DNA from: Paenibacillus mangrovi
GTDB taxonomy: Bacteria; Bacillota; Bacilli; Paenibacillales; Paenibacillaceae
Length of the DNA: 64,000 nt
Direction of reading: 5' to 3'
Assembly (NCBI RefSeq): GCF_022898935.1
Contig: NZ_JALIRP010000003.1
Coordinates: 496,001 to 560,000 of the forward strand
This document shows positions 50,797-60,534 of this stretch, piece by piece. Numbering within the stretch: the stretch's first letter is position 1; each line of letters begins with the position of its first letter. A program made the translations under genes and the position numbers. The notes under the pieces are model-generated. The model saw only the letters and a program-made list of their open reading frames with translations. It made no database searches and had not been told where the DNA came from.

Positions 50797-53076
50797 TTAT
50801 AGTTCGTTCAATTGTTTAACAAGTCCATCCAGCATTTCCTCTGTGAATGAGCCTTGACTGAAAGCAACCATAGTGCGCAGCGGCATATACTTCATCATCT
50901 CGGCGAACATTTCACTACCTTCCCCTGACTCGAGATCGGTCATCGAAACGCCCATTCCCTCTTGGAACTTCTGAATTAGACCTTGCACGATCGGAGCTCT
51001 ATGTGGATCGTTCATCAGATCGATTAGCATCGTATTACGATCGCATTTTATTTTCAAGATAACGGTCGATTCGACGCGAATCGTATCGCTCAAGACGATA
51101 TCTTCAGACGAACGGCCCATCAAAATGTCAAAGTCTCCGGACTCTACATGCCAATCTTTAAGCTCCGCGTTGTAATAGGCGAAGGAGCGCTTGTTCAGCG
51201 TAAACGTAACGGTTTTCTTTTCCCCTGGTTGAAGCTCGACTTTGGCAAAGCCCTTCAATTCTTTGGCCGGACGGATAACCGTACTGTCCACATCACGGAC
51301 ATAAAGTTGAATAATTTCTTTACCGGCGTGAGATCCCGTATTTTGCACCATTACCTGTACGCTTACGGTATCCGTATCTTTGATTTCCTTGCTGCCGATG
51401 ACAAGATCCGAATATTCATATGTCGTATAGCTTAGACCATGTCCGAACGGGAACAGCGGCTTCACTTCTTTGGTATCGTAATAGCGATAGCCGACGAAAA
51501 TGCCTTCACGGTATTCGACTCGATTGCCTTCTCCCGGGAAGAACAGGAACGATGGGTTGTCGCTTAGCTTCATCGGGAACGTCTCGGCAAGTTTGCCGCT
51601 CGGATTCGCTACGCCGAACAACAGGTCAGCCATCGCGCCACCTACCGCCTGACCGCCCAAATAAGCTTCAAGAATCGATTTTACTTGACGGGCCCACGGC
51701 ATTTCGATCGGAGAACCGTTCAGCAGCACAACGACTACATTGCTTTGCACACCCGCGATCGCTTCGATAAGCTGGTTTTGATTCGCTGGCATCTGCAGAT
51801 GCTTGCGGTCATAGCCTTCGGACTCATATCGGTCAGGAAGACCCGCGATAATGACGGCGACGTCCGCTTCGCTGGCAGCTTTTTTCGCTTCCTCGACTAA
51901 AATGGCATCCAGATCGTCTGTATCCGTATGGAAGCCTTGCGCATATACAACGGATGCAGAATCGTCCGCCAATTTTCGGATCTCTTCAAACGGCACGTCG
52001 ATCTGGGTCGGAGTAATGTGAGAGCTTCCGCCGCCTTGGTATCTTGGCTTTTGCGCGAATGCGCCTATGACCGCCAGTTTCTTTCCTTTTGCCAGCGGGA
52101 GCAGGTTTCCTTCGTTCTTCAGCAGTACCATCGTTTCGCTCGCAACGGAGCGTGCTAGACGGTGGTGCTCATCGCGGTCGTAAGTCGCGTTTGGTTTTTT
52201 GTTATCCACACTCATGAAAATAATGCGCAAAATCCGTTCTACAGCACGGTTAAGCGCCTCTTCGGACAACTGGCCGTTTTGGACAGCCTCTACGATTTTA
52301 CGGTCGCCCAGGCCACCGCTCGAAGGCATTTCCAGCTCTTGCCCTGCAGCAAGGCCATCTACCCGGTCATTGTTTGCGCCCCAGTCCGTAACGACGAACC
52401 CTTCATGACCCCATTCTTCCTTCAAAATATCGGTAAGCAAAATCTTATTCTCGGAAGCAAACGTTCCGTTTACTTTGTTGTAAGCGCTCATGACGGTCCA
52501 CGGCTGACCATTCTTCACCGGGCCCTCGAAGCTCGCCAAATAAATTTCCCGCAGCGTGCGTTCATCGACAATCGCATCAACGCCCACTCGGCGGTGCTCC
52601 TGGTTGTTTACCGCAAAGTGCTTCAACGATGTGCCAATCCCTTGACTTTGTACACCTTGAATATGGCTGGTGGCCATTTCTGAAGAAAGATAAGGATCTT
52701 CCGAGAAATATTCGAAGTTGCGTCCACACAGCGGCGAGCGTTTGATGTTGGCGCCTGGTCCGAGCAGGACAGCTACGTTCTCTGCTTGGCACTCTTCACT
52801 CAGCGCAACGCCAACCTTGCCGATCAGTTCCCGGTCCCACGAACTGGCCATACCGGCTGCCGAAGGAAAACAAGTCGCGGGTACACTATCGAATATGCCC
52901 AAATGGTCACTGGTGCCTTGCTGCTTGCGCAGCCCGTGCGGGCCGTCCGTGACCATAATTGTAGGAATACCAAGGCGCTCCACGCCTTTTAAACGCCAAA
53001 AATCAAGACCGGAGCACATGCCGGCTTTTTCTTCCAATGTCATCTGAGCAATTAAAGCTTGAATATCGCGTCCCAT
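50797..53076 (-). CDS. GH3 beta-glucosidase, canonical order
   Basis: 759 residues, ATG 53076 with AAGGAGG 8 bases upstream. N-terminal TIM barrel with nucleophile Asp in [11 protein letters not shown] (~44) and [14 protein letters not shown], sandwich domain with [15 protein letters not shown] and [18 protein letters not shown]-terminal Fn3 domain, and a ~90-residue helical tail absent from many relatives. No signal peptide. It removes beta-linked glucose (or xylose) from oligosaccharides in the cytosol. Divergent from an AraC-type regulator, which probably controls it. Confidence 0.9.
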   Translation of the reverse strand: MGRDIQALIAQMTLEEKAGMCSGLDFWRLKGVERLGIPTIMVTDGPHGLRKQQGTSDHLGIFDSVPATCFPSAAGMASSWDRELIGKVGVALSEECQAENVAVLLGPGANIKRSPLCGRNFEYFSEDPYLSSEMATSHIQGVQSQGIGTSLKHFAVNNQEHRRVGVDAIVDERTLREIYLASFEGPVKNGQPWTVMSAYNKVNGTFASENKILLTDILKEEWGHEGFVVTDWGANNDRVDGLAAGQELEMPSSGGLGDRKIVEAVQNGQLSEEALNRAVERILRIIFMSVDNKKPNATYDRDEHHRLARSVASETMVLLKNEGNLLPLAKGKKLAVIGAFAQKPRYQGGGSSHITPTQIDVPFEEIRKLADDSASVVYAQGFHTDTDDLDAILVEEAKKAASEADVAVIIAGLPDRYESEGYDRKHLQMPANQNQLIEAIAGVQSNVVVVLLNGSPIEMPWARQVKSILEAYLGGQAVGGAMADLLFGVANPSGKLAETFPMKLSDNPSFLFFPGEGNRVEYREGIFVGYRYYDTKEVKPLFPFGHGLSYTTYEYSDLVIGSKEIKDTDTVSVQVMVQNTGSHAGKEIIQLYVRDVDSTVIRPAKELKGFAKVELQPGEKKTVTFTLNKRSFAYYNAELKDWHVESGDFDILMGRSSEDIVLSDTIRVESTVILKIKCDRNTMLIDLMNDPHRAPIVQGLIQKFQEGMGVSMTDLESGEGSEMFAEMMKYMPLRTMVAFSQGSFTEEMLDGLVKQLNEL

Positions 53077-53144
53077 TGATGAATCCTCCTTTATAAACGT
53101 AAATAAGTACTATTCAAATTATCTCATGTAGACGCTTTTATTTA

Positions 53145-53153
53145 TGGTATAAT
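53145..53153 (+). promoter_or_regulatory. Extended -10 promoter of the AraC-type gene
   Basis: TGGTATAAT (TGnTATAAT) with no good -35 element, so activation by a protein may be needed. Confidence 0.5.
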
Positions 53154-53196
53154 ACTTAGAAAATTTGTACGAAACAGAGGTGCTTCCATCCAGCAA

Positions 53197-54138
53197 GTGC
53201 CTACGGATGAGCATATCATAAGCCTCATGAACGATAACCACATATCCTATCGCGATCAGCCGCGCTGGAAAGCATACTGGAGCAGTCTGCCGATCGTAAA
53301 CCGTCCTCGCCTGCTTCATATCGCTATGATTGCCCATTGGATGATTAATCAAGAAGCTTTGGAGATTACGGATGTGCTGCAATATGGTTACCAACATGTG
53401 CTGCCGACAACGTTCAAAGACAATGTAGAAATGGCGATTTCGACTCATCGGGAGTTTTCGATATTTCACCAGAGTATGGAAAGCGAGAAACGGTTGTTTG
53501 AATGGATTCGAACTGGCAATAAAACCGAATTGATAAAGCAGTGGATCGATATCCCTTACGAAAAAGTGGGGGTATTATCCAAGCGAAGCCAAATCCGCAA
53601 CACCAAAAATCTGGCCATTTGCTGCGTCGCGATTGCGATGAGGGCTGCTGTATCTGGCGGATTATATGAAGAGCTGGCTTGTACACTTAGTGATCTGCAT
53701 ATACAGCAAATCGAAGAACTGAATGATGTTAAGGCTGTGGAGGCCGCGATAGTCCATGCCCTAGTGGACTTTACGGAACGGGTCGGACAAAGCCAAAATG
53801 AACGGATGTCTAAACCGACTAGGGACTGCCGCGAGTATATTTATAAACATTTGTATGAAGATATTACAGTGTATAACCTTTCGGAGCTGACAGGGCTGAA
53901 TGGCAACTATTTAATGCAATTGTTTAAGAAGCAGACAGGTATGACCCTGATAAACTATGTACAGAAACAGCGGGTGGAAGAAGCAAAAAAACTGCTCAAA
54001 ATAACCAGTGACACAACTTCATCAATCGGATCGCGGCTCAGGTTTTATGATCAATCTCATTTTATTAGAGTTTTCAAGAAGTATACGGGCGTGACTCCGA
54101 AGAAGTACCGTTCTGCCTTACAAACGGAAGGTTATTGA
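53197..54138 (+). CDS. AraC-family transcriptional regulator
   Basis: 313 residues with GTG 53197 as start. The ribosome site is unclear: AGAGG lies 16 bases upstream, nearer to an in-frame ATC at 53188, so a rare start codon cannot be excluded. N-terminal ~200 residues form a helical sensor typical of Paenibacillus AraC proteins (AAVSGGLYEELACTLSDLHI, QIEELNDVKAVEAAI). The C-terminal AraC DNA-binding domain has two helix-turn-helix units (ITVYNLSELTGLNGNYLMQLF and FYDQSHFIRVFKKYTGVTPKKYR). Divergent from the GH3 gene with 120 bases between, so it probably activates it in response to a glucoside. Confidence 0.87.
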   Translation: MPTDEHIISLMNDNHISYRDQPRWKAYWSSLPIVNRPRLLHIAMIAHWMINQEALEITDVLQYGYQHVLPTTFKDNVEMAISTHREFSIFHQSMESEKRLFEWIRTGNKTELIKQWIDIPYEKVGVLSKRSQIRNTKNLAICCVAIAMRAAVSGGLYEELACTLSDLHIQQIEELNDVKAVEAAIVHALVDFTERVGQSQNERMSKPTRDCREYIYKHLYEDITVYNLSELTGLNGNYLMQLFKKQTGMTLINYVQKQRVEEAKKLLKITSDTTSSIGSRLRFYDQSHFIRVFKKYTGVTPKKYRSALQTEGY

Positions 54139-54177
54139 AATAAGTCGAACACTTCTATAAAAAATCTTGGCAATTCA

Positions 54178-54222
54178 AATGGCAGCTGGAGCACTTCTCA
54201 TCCAGCTGCCATTTCATTTTTA
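54178..54222. terminator. bidirectional terminator
   Basis: AAATGGCAGCTGGA/TCCAGCTGCCATTT perfect hairpin followed by CATTTTT, between the AraC gene and the convergent MFS gene. Confidence 0.9.
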
Positions 54223-54288
54223 AACCTGCGCTTTGCATGGTTCCACAGCTGCACATGAAAGCAGGCAAGCAGAGCACCAAGCCTTCCC

Positions 54289-55851
54289 TTACTCTCGCAA
54301 TAGCTCCATCTCGCTTGGCGCTTTCTGCCCAATAGGCCGTATATGCCGAAGTTTAATCACGGCGAGAAAGGCGATAGCAATCATGAGTCCGCCGCTAACC
54401 GCGACAACGGCATGCATGCTGCTAGTAAAAGCTTCTCGGGCGCCATGAAGAAGTGCTCCGCTTATAGATTCGGGCAAGCCCTTTGCCACCGAGACAGCTC
54501 CAGGCAGACTTTCGCTGGAGGCCCTGGCCGCTGACGCCGTCAAATCACTTGGAATGAAATCGACGGCTTTGCTGTGGTAAATGTACGTACCGATACTGCC
54601 TAATACAGCGATACCTAGTGCGAATGCGAATTCTCCACTCGTCTGCAGCAAAGACGCCGCCGAACCCGCTTTCTCAGGCGGGGCAGATCCGACGATAAGA
54701 TCGCTGGACAAGCTCGCAAACGGGGCCGATCCCGCATTAAAAAGGATATAGCCGACGATCAGGATCGAGAGCCCAGATCCGGCCCCTACCTGGGACAGTA
54801 GGATACAGCCTATCGCTGAAACGGTAAGGCCCACCCCGATGAGTAGAGACGGTCGAATCCGCCTTGCTATGATCGGCGATGTCAGCATGCCCGCCATGGA
54901 TGCGACCACACCCGGAAGCATGCACACCGCCGCCCGAAGTGGCGACAGTCCCAGTACAAATTGAAGATGCTGTGCGACAAAGAGCATGGAAGCGCCTGTC
55001 AAGGTGATTCCGAACATGCCGCCGAGCGCCGTGCTGAAGGCTGGATTGGTGAACAGGCGCAAGTCCATTAGTGGATTGTCCAGTTGTCTCTGTCGCTTTA
55101 CGAATACAATCCCGAAGGCAACTCCAGCTGCTACGGCAAATAGCGGCAAGATCTGTAGACCTTGCTTGGCGATTTCCTTAAGGCCATAGATCGTCGGAAG
55201 AATGGCGCACAGTGACAGCACGACACTTGGCATATCCAAGCGACCGGGTGTCGGGTCGCGATATTCGGGCAGAAGATAAGGCGCAGTCAACAACAGCAGT
55301 ACCATGACTGGAACGCCGAGCAGAAATACCGAACCCCATGGAAAGTGCTCCAGCATCATCCCTCCGACCACCGGGCCAAGCGCCATGCCTCCCATGGAAC
55401 ACGTAAACCATATGCCGATGGCGAGGGATCGTTGCTTATGATCGCGGAACATGTTGCTGATCAAACCCAGGGTGGATGGAGATACCGTCGCTCCAGCGAT
55501 ACCGAGCAGCGCCCTGGCCGCAATCAACATTCCAGCGCTATTGGCATTAGCAGCCAATACCGACGACAAGCCGAACACTGCAGCGCCGATCATCAGCAAT
55601 TTACGTCGGCCGAGTCGATCTCCGAGCGTACCCATCGTGATCAGGAAACCGGAGAGCAAGAATCCATATATATCCATGATCCATAGCTGCTGGACACTGT
55701 CAGCGCCGAGCGCAGCGCCTATGTGCGGAAGCGCGAGAATCATCACGGACACATCAATCGAGACGAGCAAGGCGGGTAACGACAACACGGCAAGTCCGAT
55801 CCATTCCTTCAGGCCGGCCTTACTATCCGATCCGGTCGAAGCATTTTTCAT
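54289..55851 (-). CDS. MFS multidrug efflux transporter, DHA2 (QacA-like) family
   Basis: 520 residues, 14 predicted membrane segments. Motif A GDRLGRRKLL near residue 83, preceded by motif D1-type (LVSIDVSVMILALPHIGAAL) and motif C-like GPVVGGMM, which define proton-coupled antiporters. DHA2 proteins such as QacA and SmvA export cationic drugs, dyes and bile salts. Last gene of the MerR-SRPBCC-MFS operon, overlapping the SRPBCC gene by 4 bases. Induction by its substrates through the MerR protein is likely. Confidence 0.9.
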   Translation of the reverse strand: MKNASTGSDSKAGLKEWIGLAVLSLPALLVSIDVSVMILALPHIGAALGADSVQQLWIMDIYGFLLSGFLITMGTLGDRLGRRKLLMIGAAVFGLSSVLAANANSAGMLIAARALLGIAGATVSPSTLGLISNMFRDHKQRSLAIGIWFTCSMGGMALGPVVGGMMLEHFPWGSVFLLGVPVMVLLLLTAPYLLPEYRDPTPGRLDMPSVVLSLCAILPTIYGLKEIAKQGLQILPLFAVAAGVAFGIVFVKRQRQLDNPLMDLRLFTNPAFSTALGGMFGITLTGASMLFVAQHLQFVLGLSPLRAAVCMLPGVVASMAGMLTSPIIARRIRPSLLIGVGLTVSAIGCILLSQVGAGSGLSILIVGYILFNAGSAPFASLSSDLIVGSAPPEKAGSAASLLQTSGEFAFALGIAVLGSIGTYIYHSKAVDFIPSDLTASAARASSESLPGAVSVAKGLPESISGALLHGAREAFTSSMHAVVAVSGGLMIAIAFLAVIKLRHIRPIGQKAPSEMELLRE

Positions 55852-56288
55852 TGGTTGTCCAGCGCCTCGCCGAGACGATCCAACAACACCTTCGTTCCGT
55901 GCTCACGCTGTTCCGGTGTATCGAGACCATCCAGGAATACGCCCTGTTCGGTATAGATCAATCGCGTGCCGCTGTCCGTGAACTCAAATTCTACCGTCGT
56001 CACGGAGACGGATATCCGCCTGTCTTCCATGTCCATCGTGTACGAGTAGACAATGCGTCTGTCCGGAACGATCTCCTGATAGCAGGCGTCGAATGTGTAA
56101 ACCGGGCCCCCGGGCGGACCTCCGCGGTTGAATTCGCGTCCTCCGACGCGGAAGTCGAACTCGTTAGCCGGCGGAAACCACGCTGCTTTGGCCGCCTGGC
56201 CGGCCCAGGCTGCGAATACTCGTGATGGGGAATGTTTGTAGTTCTTTTCGATAACGAAAGTGGAATGCTTGGCAGATCGCTCGTTCAT
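55848..56288 (-). CDS. SRPBCC (AHSA1-like) protein
   Basis: 146 residues from ATG 56288 (AAGGAGG 8 bases upstream; ATG 56294 is too close). START/AHSA1 fold: IEKNYKHSPSRVFAAWAGQ, AAWFPPANEFDFRVGG, TGGR-like strand and C-terminal helix (EHGTKVLLDRLGEAL). Such proteins bind hydrophobic small molecules. It is between the MerR gene (13 bases upstream) and the efflux gene, so a substrate chaperone or detoxifying role in the same resistance unit is inferred. Confidence 0.85.
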   Translation of the reverse strand: MNERSAKHSTFVIEKNYKHSPSRVFAAWAGQAAKAAWFPPANEFDFRVGGREFNRGGPPGGPVYTFDACYQEIVPDRRIVYSYTMDMEDRRISVSVTTVEFEFTDSGTRLIYTEQGVFLDGLDTPEQREHGTKVLLDRLGEALDNQ

Positions 56289-56301
56289 AGTCATATCCTC
56301 C

Positions 56302-56790
56302 TTAGCCGGGTTCTTCCGGTTGTTTATCTAAATATTCGCCAAGCTGGTCGAGATGATGATTCATGCTCGACTTCCTCTCGGCGAAAAATTTCTCATGATT
56401 CATTCTCATCGTCCGCATAATGGCAGTGAAATGATCGACGGTAAACGGTTCGTTCCGCTGTATCCTGCTCGATACGTTCTCAAGCTCGTGCAAGAGCTTC
56501 TGCTGCAAACGGATATTTTCTTTCAGACGGTCCATTTGAAGAGTGACAATGTCTAAAAAACTAAGCTGATCTCCAGTCATAACGGCTTTAATCTGCTCCA
56601 GCGATAGCCCCATCTCCTTCAAGGACAAGATTTGCTGCAGGCGTGAAATGTCCTTTTCGGTGTAGAGCCTGTATCCGGATTGCGAATAGCCGGATGGTGA
56701 AAACAAGCCGATCTGATCGTAAAAGCGCAAAGTTCGAATCGTTATTCCAGCCATTTTCGCAAGTTCTCCGACTTTCCAATGTCGCTGCAT
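56302..56790 (-). CDS. MerR-family multidrug-type regulator
   Basis: 162 residues from ATG 56790 (GGGG 6 bases upstream; ATG 56796 possible). N-terminal MerR winged helix (WKVGELAKMAGITIRTLRFYDQIG, then SGYRLYTEKDISRLQQI) and a long coiled-coil dimerisation helix. The short C-terminal part (FTVDHFTAIMRTM) is of TipA/BltR-like type. No metal-binding Cys pairs, so the signal is probably an organic compound. It should activate its own operon from the 19-bp-spaced promoter directly upstream. Confidence 0.9.
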   Translation of the reverse strand: MQRHWKVGELAKMAGITIRTLRFYDQIGLFSPSGYSQSGYRLYTEKDISRLQQILSLKEMGLSLEQIKAVMTGDQLSFLDIVTLQMDRLKENIRLQQKLLHELENVSSRIQRNEPFTVDHFTAIMRTMRMNHEKFFAERKSSMNHHLDQLGEYLDKQPEEPG

Positions 56791-56833
56791 GATCATCCCC
56801 TTTCCTGGTTGCTAGCTTATCACCGGTATCTTC

Positions 56834-56864
56834 AATATAGACCATTACGTTACGTAACGGTCAA
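56834..56864 (-). promoter_or_regulatory. MerR-type promoter with 19-bp spacer and dyad
   Basis: Reverse strand TTGACC, 19 bases, TATATT. A near-perfect 23-bp dyad (56840-56862, arms GACC.TTACGT / ACGTAA.GGTC) fills the spacer. The overlong spacer is the hallmark of promoters that MerR proteins untwist. Confidence 0.88.
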
Positions 56865-56900
56865 GAGCCCGAATGAAATTTTTTCCAATTATTTGTTCTG

Positions 56901-57071
56901 GGAAGCAAGACAGACGTCAAGGATGCGAAATGGATCGCAGGATTACTCCGACACCGTCTATTGAAAGGCAGCTTCATCCTAAACCGAGATCAGAGCGAAC
57001 TCAGAGAGTTGATCCGGTATCGCCGCACCTCTATTGAAGAACGTGCCCGGGAAGTCAGTGGTATCGGATAG
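56901..57071 (+). mobile_element. IS110-family transposase remnant
   Basis: 57 in-frame codons encode KTDVKDAKWIAGLLRHRLLK, then SFILNRDQSELRELIRYRR and EERAREV before TAG. This is the central part of IS110-type transposases (DEDD end, with TDVKDAEWIADLL). Both ends of the element are missing. It marks the left border of the rearranged A+T-rich stretch. Confidence 0.85.
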
Positions 57072-57327
57072 CGGCGCCCCATTTTTTTTAGTCTGAGGGT
57101 CCTTTTCTATTGTCTTTCACGTCTTTCATTTAGATATATTTTCAAGATAGACTGACGACTTCGCTCAACTAACGGGCAGTTTAGCGCAACACAAGCAAGC
57201 TGCGACGGGCAAGTGTGGTGAACACTCATTAGTTACAATCCTTTCTCAAAAAAATTACATTGAAAAGAGGGAATTTTTACCTGATGAAGAATATATGTTT
57301 CTATTGATGGGAAATAGGAGGTAAATA
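57072..57327. other. Intergenic stretch before the S9 peptidase gene
   Basis: Contains a half copy of the intergenic repeat (57165-57190, CAACTAACGGGCAGTTTAG) and an A+T-rich leader with the peptidase ribosome site. No gene seen. Confidence 0.6.
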
Positions 57328-59370
57328 ATGATGAACAAGGTGACTGATGATACATTAACCAGTGAACAGCTAAAAAACGATGTAATAGCCGCTAACTACT
57401 TTAATTATGAAGAATTGTCACTTTCTCCAGATGATCGTGAAGCTCTGATCGTTTTCGGAAATCATGATATGCCTTATGAAGAATATGTTTATGGGAGGCG
57501 TAATCGTTCAATCTGGCTCCTAAATCTTAATAACGGCGATTACACTGAAATTCTGTCCTCTGATGAAGATGCCCATGCTCCGCGCTGGTCTCCTGATGGA
57601 AGCATGATCGCTTATCTTTCTCGTATTTCTGGAAAAGCGGAAATTTGGGTAATGAATCAAGACGGTTCAGGGAAAAGACAAATTTCTAATACTCATTCCC
57701 CTGCACAAAATCCTTTTCAATTTACAAAGCTTTGCTGGTCTCCTGACGGGAAGTGGATTGCCTACACGCTTATGCCAAATGGCGACAGACAGTCTCTGAA
57801 TAATGATTACAGCAAGAAGAAACCCTCAACGGATATCATTGTCCATAAAACAAGAAAACAGGATCATGAGGGATGGTCTGATTACATTTCTTCACTATAT
57901 CGATGCGAGTTGTATATTATCGACACGATTACTGGGGAAACCAGAAAGTTGATCCATCATTCAAATGGAGAAATTGACATAGTCGGATGGGATGACGGAG
58001 GTACGATAGTAGTCAAAGAAAATAATGAACTGAAGGAAGTTTTTGTTTCTGGATCTGAACAAAAACTTTTGTATTCGGGAGATGCAGACCTAGTCAAAAT
58101 GAAAGGTCGGACCTTATATATTGCTTCAGTGTTGCATTCATCGGTTGAGATCATTATTCTGGATGACGGTAAGTTTCAGCAACTTTGCAAAGTAGAAATT
58201 CCAGGATATGGAGTAAAACTACATGATTTTAGTTTCGATACATCTCATGTATTTCTTACAGCACAAAGAGGATTATCCAATTATATGTTCTCAATAGAAA
58301 CTTCCACAGGAGAACTGGAGCAGTTGACAGATGATGCAAGGGTTGTATATTCACATTGGCACACTGCTGGGGTAAAATGTTTGCACCAAGGGAACCCCCT
58401 AATTTTCCCATACAGCGGTCCAAGCGAACCAATGGAAATTTGGAAACTATCTGTAACAGGAAATATGGAGAAATTAAGCCACTTCAGCGATAAGATCATT
58501 ACTTACCCAATTCCTGAAGTGAAGGTTATTAAATATGAGAGTGACGGCTGGAGCATTGAGTCACTTCTTGTACTTCCCGTTGCATATGAACCAGGAAATC
58601 AAATTCCTACACTTGTGTATTTGCATGGCGGACCCGAGGGGAAAATTGTTGCGGATTTTAAAGAATTGAACTGCGCTGAAGGACAAAGTGCGGCTTTTTT
58701 TCTCGCCAATCAAGGATACGCTGTGTTCATGCCAAATTTTAGGGGGAGCAGCGGATATGGCTTAGAATTTGAAAAGGAACTTGGGAACCTACAAATTATG
58801 AGAAATCCTTTTAAGGATGTAATGGCGGGTGTGGATTATTTGATAGAACAAGGAATATCTGATCCCGATGCAATTGGAGTTTATGGATACAGTTATGGGG
58901 GTGGTCTTTCGACATGGATCGTTTCACAGACTGACCGTTTTAAGGGAGCGATTGGGATTTGTGGCATCCACGACTTTCTGCACTGGGATCGTAATTATGG
59001 AGTTCCTTTTCATGCCTTTCGGCCCAACCGATTAGGGGAAGCTAATCCAAAGGATATGTGGCTCAAACCTGAAGTATATAAAGAACTATCGTCACTAGAG
59101 AATATCGGGTCGGTTCAAACACCTGTCTTGTTGATTGAAACAGGGGACGAGAGGCAATGGGACGGCGCACGTTGGAATAGCTGGGCAAAGACCCTATTCT
59201 TTGGTTTAGAGGGTCTCGGAATTGAAACTAATTTAGTATGTTATACTAAAGCCGATCATGGTGGCGGATGGAATCAAAAGTATCAGAGAGACTATTTAAA
59301 TAGAGTTTTAGTATGGTTTGAGCATTGTCTAAAAGGAATGCCATTACCAGAATGGTTTGCAATTAATTGA
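57328..59370 (+). CDS. S9 prolyl-oligopeptidase-family peptidase
   Basis: 680 residues, ATG 57328 with AGGAGG 6 bases upstream. N-terminal beta-propeller with WD-like PRWSPDGSMIAYLSR and CWSPDGKWIAY blades, then an alpha/beta-hydrolase domain (~410-680). Ser nucleophile in GYSYGGG (~520), likely Asp in IETGDERQWDGAR (~607), His in DHGGG (~643), and the oxyanion region LHGGPEG. Closest to acylaminoacyl-peptidase-like S9C enzymes that cut small peptides. No signal peptide. Codon use is more A+T-rich than in the metabolic genes to the left, and the gene is flanked by an IS110 remnant and repeats, so transfer is likely. Confidence 0.88.
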   Translation: MMNKVTDDTLTSEQLKNDVIAANYFNYEELSLSPDDREALIVFGNHDMPYEEYVYGRRNRSIWLLNLNNGDYTEILSSDEDAHAPRWSPDGSMIAYLSRISGKAEIWVMNQDGSGKRQISNTHSPAQNPFQFTKLCWSPDGKWIAYTLMPNGDRQSLNNDYSKKKPSTDIIVHKTRKQDHEGWSDYISSLYRCELYIIDTITGETRKLIHHSNGEIDIVGWDDGGTIVVKENNELKEVFVSGSEQKLLYSGDADLVKMKGRTLYIASVLHSSVEIIILDDGKFQQLCKVEIPGYGVKLHDFSFDTSHVFLTAQRGLSNYMFSIETSTGELEQLTDDARVVYSHWHTAGVKCLHQGNPLIFPYSGPSEPMEIWKLSVTGNMEKLSHFSDKIITYPIPEVKVIKYESDGWSIESLLVLPVAYEPGNQIPTLVYLHGGPEGKIVADFKELNCAEGQSAAFFLANQGYAVFMPNFRGSSGYGLEFEKELGNLQIMRNPFKDVMAGVDYLIEQGISDPDAIGVYGYSYGGGLSTWIVSQTDRFKGAIGICGIHDFLHWDRNYGVPFHAFRPNRLGEANPKDMWLKPEVYKELSSLENIGSVQTPVLLIETGDERQWDGARWNSWAKTLFFGLEGLGIETNLVCYTKADHGGGWNQKYQRDYLNRVLVWFEHCLKGMPLPEWFAIN

Positions 59371-59477
59371 TGTTGATAATTAGACACCTAGGTTCAACTA
59401 AAGAGACTCGATAGCTCAAAGAATCAGATCGCAGCATCCTTTTTTGTTGAAGTAATTGTAAAGGATTTCAGAAATTA

Positions 59478-59570
59478 TTTGAACTAACGGTGAACGATAG
59501 CTGAATATCATACTTGTCGAGCAGGCTGCCTAAGCCTGCTTATTTTATTGAACTAAAGGGCAGCTTTGTA
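59478..59570 (+). repeat. Intergenic repeat copy 2
   Basis: Order: GAACTAACGGTGAACGATAG, spacer, hairpin AGCAGGCT/AGCCTGCT with T-rich tail, then TTGAACTAAAGGGCAG. The same order occurs at 60293 and 61775. The hairpin could end transcription of the peptidase gene. Confidence 0.65.
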
Positions 59571-59643
59571 CAGATGCTTCACAAGACAGGAAATATAAAA
59601 TATTGTTGAATAGATAGATAATGACAAAGGGAGAGAAATAGCT

Positions 59644-60297
59644 GTGAACAAATACAAGGCAATACTTTTTGACTTAGATGGCACATTGACAGACCCAAAG
59701 GTTGGAATAACCAAATGCGTACAATACGCTTTGAAAAAGATGGGTATTGTAGTAGATGACTTAAATGAACTTGAACCTTTCATTGGACCTCCACTTCAAG
59801 AATCATTCTCAAAAATATATTCATTCGACGAGGAACAAACAAAATTAGCGATCGAATATTACAGGGAAAGATTCAAGGAAACGGGGATGTTTGAAAATGA
59901 GATATATCCAGGGATAATTGAGCTTCTGACACTACTTAAAGAGCATCAAAATGAACTGGTTGTTGCAACATCCAAACCCACTGTGTTCTCGGAAAAAATA
60001 CTACATCATTTTAACATTGATAAATATTTTAACCTTGTTGTCGGTAGCAACCTTGATGGAACCAGGACTGCAAAAACGGAAATTATTCAGTACATATTGG
60101 ATAAGTACGAGGACAAGGAGAAGCATGAGTTTATTATGATTGGAGATAGAAAGCATGACATAATTGGGGCTAAGAATACTGGTATTCATTCCATGGGTGT
60201 AAGTTATGGATACGGATCACTTGATGAATTAATCCAATCAAACCCAACTTATATTGTTCACAATGTTGATTCCATTAAGGGGAAATTACTAAGCTAA
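59644..60297 (+). CDS. HAD-family phosphatase (phosphoglycolate phosphatase-like)
   Basis: 217 residues, GTG 59644 with AAGGGAG 10 bases upstream. HAD motif I FDLDGTLTD, motif II (VVATSKPT), motif III Lys and motif IV GDRKHDIIGA are all present, and the cap domain after motif I is of the alpha-helical C1 type. Such proteins remove phosphate from small metabolites. Related genes are annotated as Gph or PpaX-like. Strongly A+T-rich. A repeat-borne hairpin follows directly. Confidence 0.88.
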   Translation: MNKYKAILFDLDGTLTDPKVGITKCVQYALKKMGIVVDDLNELEPFIGPPLQESFSKIYSFDEEQTKLAIEYYRERFKETGMFENEIYPGIIELLTLLKEHQNELVVATSKPTVFSEKILHHFNIDKYFNLVVGSNLDGTRTAKTEIIQYILDKYEDKEKHEFIMIGDRKHDIIGAKNTGIHSMGVSYGYGSLDELIQSNPTYIVHNVDSIKGKLLS

Positions 60298-60370
60298 CGA
60301 GAAACGATAGTACAGCATCAGGCTGCCGGCACGAACGGCAGCCTGTTCAGCTAACAGACAGTTATATTCA
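60293..60370 (+). repeat. Intergenic repeat copy 3, with terminator hairpin
   Basis: GCTAACGAGAAACGATAG, then perfect arms CAGGCTGCC/GGCAGCCTG and TTCAGCTAACAGACAG. It overlaps the stop codon region of the HAD gene and probably ends its transcript. Confidence 0.65.
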
Positions 60371-60454
60371 ACTATATATGTTAAAATATGGTCATAAGTG
60401 GACAAGTCATCGAACAATTAACTCATTTTGTTATACATAAATTGAGGTGGGATA

Positions 60455-60534
60455 ATGGCTCAGTTCCAGGTTACTCAAACATTGAAGACGGGAGATGCTT
60501 TTATCATCAAAGGTCATGATCAAGCTATCGGATA
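60455..60534 (+). pseudogene. Truncated gene start (27 codons)
   Basis: A good ribosome site (GAGGTGG 7 bases before ATG) begins a protein-like sequence, MAQFQVTQTLKTGDAFIIKG, that ends where it meets the opposite-strand methyltransferase stop. Beyond that the frame is antisense DNA. It is probably the N-terminus of a gene cut by a rearrangement. Confidence 0.5.
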
